This document shows, piece after piece, positions 1-5,720 of a DNA stretch of 5,752 bases. The stretch lies in contig JAGVPS010000118.1 in NCBI GenBank assembly GCA_020052135.1, positions 1 to 5,752 of the forward strand, written 5' to 3'. A program made the translations under genes and the position numbers. Position 1 is the first letter of the stretch. Each line of letters starts with the position of its first letter. The stretch is from Minisyncoccota bacterium (GTDB taxonomy: Bacteria > Patescibacteriota > Minisyncoccia > UBA6257 > 1-14-0-10-40-38). The notes below the pieces were generated by a model, which searched no databases, had not been told where the DNA came from, and saw only the letters and a list, made by a program, of their open reading frames with translations.

Positions 1-1
1 G

Positions 2-115
2 CGACGAGCCGCAAAATTCAATGAGATTTCCGTGCAATGCGTTATAGCCGAGACGTTTGACGATGAGGCGAAGTTTCGCAAGCGTTTCAAACTTCCTCCA
101 AGAAAGAAAGAATGA
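2..115 (+). CDS. 3' end of an unidentified gene (partial, runs off the left edge)
   Basis: An open frame enters from the left edge and ends at TGA (113-115), giving 37 residues of a C-terminus. It reads RRAAKFNEISVQCVIAE and continues with a charged tail ending KLPPRKKE. The composition (acidic stretch, then a basic tail rich in Lys, Arg and Pro) is like a real soluble protein end, and its convergent orientation to the long minus-strand operon fits the palindrome that follows. I do not recognise the family. The opposite strand is also open here, but that frame has no ATG, GTG or TTG after its last stop that would leave a sensible gene, so the plus-strand reading is preferred. Only the fragment is visible, so no function is proposed. 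Confidence 0.45.
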   Translation, partial: RRAAKFNEISVQCVIAETFDDEAKFRKRFKLPPRKKE

Positions 116-128
116 GAGCAGTCGATGA

Positions 129-170
129 AGATTATACTATTCTTCGCGGCCGCGAAGAATAGTATAATCT
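129..170. terminator. Perfect 42-bp palindrome, candidate bidirectional terminator
   Basis: Positions 129-170 form a perfect inverted repeat, 21 bp per arm with no spacer, centred between 149 and 150 on CGCGGCCGCG. As RNA it would fold to a stem of about 19 bp with a GGCC loop, whichever strand is transcribed. It lies 13 nt after the plus-strand stop at 115 and 117 nt beyond the minus-strand stop at 287, between convergent genes, where a two-way terminator would be expected. There is no clear T-tract after either arm; the outer arms are A/T-rich instead. Each arm also contains an outward-pointing TATAAT (163-168 plus, 131-136 minus), so a symmetric protein-binding site or promoter pair is an alternative. 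The rest of the gap (171-286) shows no convincing gene or RNA. Confidence 0.5.
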
Positions 171-286
171 GGTTCAACGTACATTACGCTTAGGAACACG
201 AACTATATCTGTTAAAATATTGCGCGTCGGGCGCTTGTGGGGCACGTTGTAAATATGCGGAGCATACATTGTGGCGTCAGCAAGGA

Positions 287-2188
287 TTACTGTTGGACAT
301 CGGCGAATGGGCGCCACACCCATATAAGCGCTTTTGCTGGATCGTTTTTAGTGTATTTAAAGATTTGCTTGCCACCTTTGCAATAATATGATCCGCATTG
401 CTTATAGAACCCACAGTGCTCATCGCTGCACACATCTATTTTGGGCATTTTAGGTTTCAAATAATCCATAATGGTCCAGCCCGGCGGTTGAGTAACTACT
501 CCTGGAACGTGTCCGTAACCATCTACATTAGCGCCACTGCCTTTTTCATCTTTTGTGACCCCGCCCATTTCGATGAAAGAGAACGGAACGTCAGGATGGC
601 CGTCAGTATACATGAACCAATGGGCGTTATAAGGGTCTTCACTGCCACCGCAACAAGTGTAAACGAGGTCTCCGAATTTCATCTTTTTTGCTTTTTCGGG
701 CAAATCCGCATCGCCCCAATGCCCAGAAAAGACGAAAGTAGGCAGTTTGTCGAATTTGCCAATGTCGATAGGGGTAAGGTACGGAGTCGGAGGGGATTTT
801 GAGACTGATTTACCGTTTGGAGGTAGTGTAAAAGCGGCATTGGTGCACCTGTATAGGTGGGTGGCGAAACCGCTGCAATCTGTTCCATATAAACCAGCTT
901 TCGCGAGATTATTGATGAAATATTCAGTATATGCAGCTTGAGCTGGCGCAATGCATTGCGAAATTGAGCTAATTTTGAAATTCTTACTCTTATTACTCCA
1001 TGCTTTTTGACAGGCTACGTCCTTCGGCCATATTTTTTCAACCCCAATGTTATGACCAGTGAGCGCATTAGCTGCAAAATCCGCATTAGCTGCTCCAGAC
1101 GGCACACCATCCGGTAGCCCCGTAGAACAGGTTTGACAATAAACACATTTACGGTCTTTGGTGCAGACCTGTGCCCAACCCAATACAGCTTTCACTAGAA
1201 GCTTGATTTTTTGGTTGTACGTAGTTGCTTGATCGGCTTCTTCCTTCGTAGTGCAAAACGCGTTCATTTTTTGGGGACCGCGCTGCAATTTTTTGTAATC
1301 ATTAGCATTGAGTATTTCGTTGAAAGCCGACTTCCCATCTGGAACATTATGAAAAGCTTCGGCTGAAGCTGCCGAAACCAAGAGTTGAACCAGGGTTTTG
1401 GACGTTACCGAAGTTTTTTTAGGGGTACTTCTGCCGGGGATTTTTGAATCCATTATTTTTTTGATGGTTGGAGTAGAATAGATCGGATCGCCAGTTCCAT
1501 GATCTTCGAACCATTGCATTTCCGGCGAGATACTTTTTATCCTGATGCCTTGAGGGACGGTGAGAGTTGGGTTCAAGGTGCTAAGCATGGCGTATGAGCC
1601 TAAAAGAAGCAGTAATCCTATGAGCGTGTCTTTGATAATCTCTTTGCCGCGTGCCACGCCGGGGATGGTCGATCCGACAATATACAGAAAGCCACCGTAC
1701 ACAAGCATGATCGCCGCCGCTACAGCGGTAATACCCAGAAGATAAGTATTGATCGCGGAAACATATTGGGCAAACCATGGGATGGTGAAGAACCCTTCAA
1801 CGGCAACGAGTCTATCTGAAAACGTGAGATCCGGAATGTTTATTCCAAGAGTTGGAGGTTCTATAGGTTTGATGTCTTCGGTCGTTGCCACCTGCGGTAT
1901 ATATTCAGCTTCATCCGTGGGACCGACGATGCAAGAGCCATTTTCAGCAACCGTCTTACATTGCGCATCGTCTAACTTGGCGCAGTTTAGTTTTTTAACG
2001 TCCTCGTTTTTACTTGCCGCCGGCATTTTTGCGCAATCTTTCACTGTTGTAGTTATGCAGATGTTGTTAGCGGGCGGTGAGGACGAGGTGCATTTGCAAC
2101 AAGTTTTGGCGAAGGCGAAATCAGTATGAAAGACTGTTATCGCGAGCGATAATAGGAATGCGATGCCGTAAATACGGATATGCGTCAT
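287..2188 (-). CDS. Gene C: exported pilin-like two-TM protein with NlpC/P60-like C-terminal hydrolase domain
   Basis: 633 residues. Residues 1-27 are a signal peptide (cleavage likely after AFA). A head with eight cysteines follows (C30, C31, C33, C44, C52, C69, C77, C86), then the linker IEPPTLGINIP (109-119) and IPWFAQYV. Two hydrophobic helices (about 147-171 and 187-204) joined by a short basic loop match the VirB2-like T4SS pilin fold of Patescibacteria; TM2 is followed by 'LNPTL'. The catalytic half has a C-x5-C-x2-C-x2-C cluster (C342-C354), then YGTDCSGF with likely nucleophile C438, KFGDLVY (504-510) and AHW with likely base H523, the arrangement of NlpC/P60 cysteine peptidases or amidases. 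Predicted topology puts the head and the enzyme outside the cytoplasm. The ATG overlaps the stop of gene B (ATGA), implying translational coupling; no Shine-Dalgarno sequence is visible. The C-terminal half is paralogous to gene A. The fold assignment is by motif only, and the substrate is inferred to be peptidoglycan. Confidence 0.85.
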   Translation of the reverse strand: MTHIRIYGIAFLLSLAITVFHTDFAFAKTCCKCTSSSPPANNICITTTVKDCAKMPAASKNEDVKKLNCAKLDDAQCKTVAENGSCIVGPTDEAEYIPQVATTEDIKPIEPPTLGINIPDLTFSDRLVAVEGFFTIPWFAQYVSAINTYLLGITAVAAAIMLVYGGFLYIVGSTIPGVARGKEIIKDTLIGLLLLLGSYAMLSTLNPTLTVPQGIRIKSISPEMQWFEDHGTGDPIYSTPTIKKIMDSKIPGRSTPKKTSVTSKTLVQLLVSAASAEAFHNVPDGKSAFNEILNANDYKKLQRGPQKMNAFCTTKEEADQATTYNQKIKLLVKAVLGWAQVCTKDRKCVYCQTCSTGLPDGVPSGAANADFAANALTGHNIGVEKIWPKDVACQKAWSNKSKNFKISSISQCIAPAQAAYTEYFINNLAKAGLYGTDCSGFATHLYRCTNAAFTLPPNGKSVSKSPPTPYLTPIDIGKFDKLPTFVFSGHWGDADLPEKAKKMKFGDLVYTCCGGSEDPYNAHWFMYTDGHPDVPFSFIEMGGVTKDEKGSGANVDGYGHVPGVVTQPPGWTIMDYLKPKMPKIDVCSDEHCGFYKQCGSYYCKGGKQIFKYTKNDPAKALIWVWRPFADVQQ

Positions 2189-3741
2189 GGAGATATTTTA
2201 TTGCTGCTTTTAACGCATTTGGCGTAATATTTCGTTTTTTCTGCGAACAAACCCGTGCATATATTTATATTGCCCTTTCCGCCCCATCCACCAAAGAAAT
2301 TACATGGGGTTTTTGCGCCGCTGTCCTTAATAGATTTCAATTGTTTTATCGCAAGTTCTACCTGACCTTCTAGCGTCAAAAGCATTGGGATTGTCCAACA
2401 TCCCCCTGAATGCTTGGTGGATACGCCATAAGAGCCATCCGATCCTTTGCAGTGTCCTCCCCCCTTTTTTTCCGGCGGAAAAACGGTTATCTGTGTAAGT
2501 CCTAATCCATGAGAGAATCGCATGTCAAGCCCGAATGTTGGTGGTTGAGCGGTGATAATGTCATCATTTTTAATACTTTTCGTGTCCGCTATGACTTGAC
2601 GACATTCAGCGGCAACATCTTCAGTGCAATCTGACGGTAGGTCGGTTGGAGGCGTAAAAACTGCCCCTGAAGGGGAATCTATTCCTGATTTTTTCTTACC
2701 GCTTCGAAGAAAATCAAGGCGCCATTGTACCGACAAATCCGCCACGTCTTCGTCATGACCGAGTGCATTTATTCGTCCCTTTGATTCAATTCCGATGATG
2801 CTTTTAATGATGCATAAATCTGAAATGCCGGTTTTTTCAGCGATCAGCTCAGAAACTTTAGTGATCGCCTCTTCGTCTAGAGTCTCGCGAGAATCAAAAG
2901 GGTTATTTGGGTATTGTCGCTCTGCTGGCAATTTCCCACCCCTGATATCCTTTAGTCTTTCTTGTATCTCTATATCCGGTACGAATTTTTGAGCAAGCGC
3001 TACTTCTTGTATCGCCTGAAATGTCTGTGAGGGAATAATTTGGATTTTAGGTCGTATGGAAGTAATGGTAAGAGCTTTCGGCTGAATCGTTTCCGGATTG
3101 ATAGTTTGAAGAATAGTCACGGCACCGAGAATGATAAAGAGACCGATTAGGGAATCTTTTAGGATAGATTTTCCGCTTTCAATTTTCGCTCCCGATGCCG
3201 CAACTATATACAACACTCCTCCGTAGACGAGCATGATCGCCGCAGCCACAACGGAAATGCCAAATAGATATTTATGGATAGCTGAAATATATTGAGCGAA
3301 CCAAGGTATTTTTAGATCTCCTCCAACGACAGGGATGTTACCAGAAAACTCGACGCCTGGAATTGTAATACCAAGAGTTGGGGGTTCAATTTGTTTTGTT
3401 TCTTCGGTTGGAGATACAGACTTGGTTCCTTGGGTAGTACTTTCAATAGAATAACTAATTTCTTTATGCGGTCCCGATGCGCACATTCCGTTATTTGATA
3501 TTTTTTGGCATTGTGCAGGATCTAGTGGTTTAATACAGTTAAGCTTCTTCACATCAGCATTATTACTTTTGGTTTTTAGAGAAGTACAGTCGTCGCTCAC
3601 CGATTCGATGCAAATAATAGCTTTTGAATCTGTGGCGTTTGGATTTGTGCATTGGCAGCATTTTTCGGCGAGTGCCGGAATAGCGCCGAGCGTCATCATT
3701 GTAAGTGATGCTAGGAATACGATAATGAAGATGCGTTTCAT
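2185..3741 (-). CDS. Gene B: exported pilin-like two-TM protein with lytic transglycosylase (SLT) domain
   Basis: 518 residues from the chosen ATG at 3741, which begins MKRIFIIVFL and gives a clean signal peptide (about 1-25, ALA|EK). A longer frame from 3822 would bury this signal and overlap gene A by 68 nt, so it is rejected. The eight-cysteine head (C28, C29, C31, C44, C52, C69, C78, C87) matches gene C, including the shared DVKKLNC. Then come IEPPTLGITIPG, IPWFAQYI and two helices (about 157-180 and 195-215). The C-terminal domain has IIGIES with likely catalytic E319 and HGLGLTQI (411-418), the GLxQ motif of lytic transglycosylases, followed by a helix EGQVELAIKQLKSI and a GGWGG...YYAKCV end. 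This is the VirB1/SLT type, expected to cleave glycan strands. About 90 residues separate the Glu from GLxQ, far more than usual. It starts 13 nt after gene A stops and overlaps gene C by ATGA. Confidence 0.85.
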   Translation of the reverse strand: MKRIFIIVFLASLTMMTLGAIPALAEKCCQCTNPNATDSKAIICIESVSDDCTSLKTKSNNADVKKLNCIKPLDPAQCQKISNNGMCASGPHKEISYSIESTTQGTKSVSPTEETKQIEPPTLGITIPGVEFSGNIPVVGGDLKIPWFAQYISAIHKYLFGISVVAAAIMLVYGGVLYIVAASGAKIESGKSILKDSLIGLFIILGAVTILQTINPETIQPKALTITSIRPKIQIIPSQTFQAIQEVALAQKFVPDIEIQERLKDIRGGKLPAERQYPNNPFDSRETLDEEAITKVSELIAEKTGISDLCIIKSIIGIESKGRINALGHDEDVADLSVQWRLDFLRSGKKKSGIDSPSGAVFTPPTDLPSDCTEDVAAECRQVIADTKSIKNDDIITAQPPTFGLDMRFSHGLGLTQITVFPPEKKGGGHCKGSDGSYGVSTKHSGGCWTIPMLLTLEGQVELAIKQLKSIKDSGAKTPCNFFGGWGGKGNINICTGLFAEKTKYYAKCVKSSNKISP

Positions 3742-3754
3742 GAATACTGTAATC

Positions 3755-5557
3755 TTAATCCTTTTTGCATTTTCCTCTGCTGCTTTTTTCGTTCGTTCTC
3801 TTACAAGAATAACCCACGGCACAATGTTCGTCGTTTACACAAGCCAGATTGTCAGATTTTACAGCGTGACATATTTTAGCGATATGGCATGTATTTTTTG
3901 GATAATTGACTATACTGTCCTCTTGGGTACAGAAGCATGATTCACCTTCTTTGCATTCCGCTTTCGATGCACATCCCTGGTATTCATACGGACGCCAGAC
4001 AAAGATAATTCCTTCGTGAGGCTTGAATTTGGGTTCTTGCCAAGTTACAATATCGCCATTGCTTTTTACTACCCCTGGGGTTTTTTTTGTTTCCGCATCA
4101 ACGTAATCTTGGATTGTCATTCCCTGTTTTTGCGCTGTAACTCCACTCATCCAGTTTTTCAAACCCGGTACTAATACGCCTCCAGTTTTTCCTCCCAAAT
4201 TTGCCTTTCCACCCATTTCCAGAAAAGAAAAGGGTACATCCGGTCTTCCTCCAGTATAAATAGCCCAATGTAACTTTCCTCCTTTTACACTATTTGTATA
4301 TACAATATCACCGAATTTCATTCCACCTTTCTTTGCTGCGATTGCCATCAAATCTTCGTCAGTGCGAGCATGTATAATGGTCGATGGATCGGAGTCGAGT
4401 TTTCCAAGGAACGCGGCACTGAAGTAGTCACTTTCTTTAATTGGGGGTTGTTTCATTACGGATCTCGCACAATTGTAAAGCGCGATACGAAACCCATTGC
4501 AATCGCTACCGTAAAGTTTAGCTTGATTAAACCTATCGATAAATTCTTTTTTGTATAATGTTGTTACGGGTGGAGTGCATTTTGACATTGTGTTAACTGA
4601 AGATTCGTTTTTTCTGAATGCCGTTAGACAGCCGGCGAATTGAGGAGCGGACCAAAGTTCTCTTGGATCGTTTAATATCCCCTGGGCTTTTAGTGCCCTC
4701 AAAATAAAATCGGCGCCGCCAGTTCCCCAAACTGGTCCATTTGGCAATGCCGTGCCGCATGTCTGACAATAGATGCAAAGGTTTTCATCCACACAGACTT
4801 TTTTCCAACCCAATACAACCCTTACTAACAGCTGAATTTTTTGTTCGTATGTCTTTGCTTCGCTTACCTCTCCGAGAGTAGGGCAATACATTTGGAGTTT
4901 GGCAGGTGCGCCAACAAGTTGACTTGTATCTATTTTTGCAATGCTGACCGCTTCACCCACAAAGGGCGTTTCGTCAGGACGTGGTGGACTTGGGATGAAT
5001 GCGTTCCCTGCCGATTCTGCGGCCGTATTGTCAAGCGAAGGATTTGATGTTCCGTTTTCCGTAAACCACGCTTGCTCTATTGGAATGAATTTTACTACCG
5101 GAACATTCAGCGTTTTCAGCGTCACTAATTCAGGATTTATGGTTTTTAGGATCGTGTACGTTCCTAATAAAAGGAGTAAGCCGATAATGGCGTCTATTAC
5201 GATTTCTTTTCCTTGTTTCACCTGGATTCCTGTGGATCCTATGGTGTATAAAAATCCTCCGTATACGATCATGATTGCGGCAGCGACCACGGAAATACTA
5301 ATGAGATATCTTGCCACGCCGGCAACGTATTGCGCCAGGAACGGGATTTCCATTAATCCTGTTTTTGGAGCCAAGATTGATCCGAGCTGTAGACCCGGTA
5401 TTGGAACGCCTAGCTTTGGTGGCTCTACTATGGCCGGTTCAGAAAGTTGCGCGGATTCTTGCGCAAGAATTTCTTTTTGAGGCAGAAAAAAGCAAAACAA
5501 AACCAACAAGACGATAAATGAGTTTAATAAGTTACTGTAACCACATCTTCGTTTCAT
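3755..5557 (-). CDS. Gene A: exported pilin-like two-TM protein with NlpC/P60-like domain and Cys-rich tail
   Basis: 600 residues from the ATG at 5557; an in-frame ATG at 5584 would add nine residues. I prefer 5557 because it opens with MKRRCGYSN and a hydrophobic run, a normal signal peptide ending near EILA|QE (about 32), and it overlaps the upstream frame by ATGA. Neither start has a well-placed Shine-Dalgarno. The eight-cysteine head of genes B and C is missing here. Next come IVEPPKLGVPIPG, IPFLAQYV and two helices (about 82-107 and 120-139). The catalytic half parallels gene C: C-x5-C-x2-C-x2-C (C255-C267), YGSDCNGF with likely nucleophile C353, MKFGDIVY, and LHW with likely base H430. 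A unique tail (about 529-600) holds ten cysteines, including CVNDEHCAVGYSC, probably disulfide-bonded. The function is inferred to be cleavage of peptidoglycan peptides at the cell surface; a binding or adhesion role for the tail is possible. It is the first large gene of the operon. Confidence 0.83.
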   Translation of the reverse strand: MKRRCGYSNLLNSFIVLLVLFCFFLPQKEILAQESAQLSEPAIVEPPKLGVPIPGLQLGSILAPKTGLMEIPFLAQYVAGVARYLISISVVAAAIMIVYGGFLYTIGSTGIQVKQGKEIVIDAIIGLLLLLGTYTILKTINPELVTLKTLNVPVVKFIPIEQAWFTENGTSNPSLDNTAAESAGNAFIPSPPRPDETPFVGEAVSIAKIDTSQLVGAPAKLQMYCPTLGEVSEAKTYEQKIQLLVRVVLGWKKVCVDENLCIYCQTCGTALPNGPVWGTGGADFILRALKAQGILNDPRELWSAPQFAGCLTAFRKNESSVNTMSKCTPPVTTLYKKEFIDRFNQAKLYGSDCNGFRIALYNCARSVMKQPPIKESDYFSAAFLGKLDSDPSTIIHARTDEDLMAIAAKKGGMKFGDIVYTNSVKGGKLHWAIYTGGRPDVPFSFLEMGGKANLGGKTGGVLVPGLKNWMSGVTAQKQGMTIQDYVDAETKKTPGVVKSNGDIVTWQEPKFKPHEGIIFVWRPYEYQGCASKAECKEGESCFCTQEDSIVNYPKNTCHIAKICHAVKSDNLACVNDEHCAVGYSCKRTNEKSSRGKCKKD

Positions 5558-5679
5558 ACCTTTTTTGGAACGCACTTGCAGCATGTTGCGAGTGCGGGCT
5601 GCGCGAAGATCGAAAAAAACGCCGGCAGAAAAAGGGTTGTGCCGAGGAGGTACTTAAAATAAATCCGAGGTCGGAGCAT
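5554..5679 (-). CDS. 41-residue frame: signal peptide plus CCKC, leading into gene A
   Basis: The frame starts at the ATG directly after the promoter and ends at TGA, overlapping gene A's ATG (ATGA). It encodes a basic start (MLRPRIYFK), a hydrophobic core (YLLGTTLFLPAFFSIFA), a signal peptidase site (QPALA) and TCCKCVPKKV. Both genes B and C begin their mature proteins with the same pattern (AFA-KTCCKCT and ALA-EKCCQCT), so this is the normal N-terminus of the family, not a chance frame. It lies in the +1-offset frame that a -1 slip would join to gene A. It may be a coupled small secreted peptide, the 5' part of gene A joined by programmed -1 frameshifting, a real gene broken by a one-base error in the A6 run, or the remnant of a lost fourth family member. 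That it is coding sequence, present or past, is well supported; which explanation holds is open. Confidence 0.65.
   Translation of the reverse strand: MLRPRIYFKYLLGTTLFLPAFFSIFAQPALATCCKCVPKKV
5560..5566 (-). other. Slippery heptamer A AAA AAG (candidate -1 frameshift site)
   Basis: In the 41-codon frame the codons are CCA AAA AAG GTA TGA, which places A AAA AAG exactly in the phase required for -1 slippage, the same heptamer used in Escherichia coli dnaX. A -1 shift here continues as GGT ATG AAA and enters gene A in frame, one codon before the 5557 ATG. The stop is only two codons after the heptamer. I see no strong stimulatory stem downstream (only a weak GTTA/TAAC) and no obvious upstream Shine-Dalgarno-like stimulator. 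The same A6 run is also a place where a sequencing or assembly indel could occur. Confidence 0.4.
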
Positions 5680-5695
5680 TGGGGGAATTATAGCA
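5680..5695 (-). promoter_or_regulatory. Extended -10 promoter giving a leaderless transcript
   Basis: On the minus strand TGCTATAAT (5695-5687) is a perfect extended -10 element (TGn plus TATAAT). Counting from the last T of the hexamer, +1 falls at A5680 or A5679, so the mRNA would start at or one base before the ATG at 5679. No good -35 hexamer lies 15-19 bp upstream (AGAGTT at 17 bp), which is tolerable with an extended -10. This supports the 41-codon frame as the true start of the operon and explains why no ribosome binding site is seen. Confidence 0.6.
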
Positions 5696-5720
5696 GAAAT
5701 GGAGAATCTAACTCTAATTT

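Noticed and set aside
1..118. Minus-strand open frame containing RLGYNALHGN, faintly like a helicase motif
   Set aside because: It has no usable start codon after its last stop, and the plus-strand frame with a proper stop fits the convergent layout better.
168..180. GGTTCAA, like a tRNA T-loop
   Set aside because: No matching T-stem, acceptor stem or anticodon arm can be built around it.
222..234. GCGC/GCGC hairpin followed on the minus strand by AATATTTT, a possible terminator
   Set aside because: The stem is only 4 bp and the T-tract is broken; the 42-bp palindrome is the better candidate.
398..802. Open plus-strand frame of 134 codons
   Set aside because: It lies wholly inside the well-supported NlpC/P60-like part of gene C, shows no recognisable domain, and has the composition of an antisense shadow.
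3742..3822. 27-codon upstream extension of gene B
   Set aside because: It overlaps the end of gene A, is highly charged, and would place the obvious MKRIFIIVFL signal peptide internally.
4941..5480. Open plus-strand frame of 179 codons
   Set aside because: It is antisense to the conserved linker and membrane helices of gene A; the conserved motifs are all on the minus strand.
5644..5652. GAGGAGGTA on the plus strand (Shine-Dalgarno-like) and its complement in the minus-strand message (anti-Shine-Dalgarno-like)
   Set aside because: There is no start codon in range on the plus strand, and on the minus strand these are ordinary Tyr-Leu-Leu codons of the 41-codon frame.
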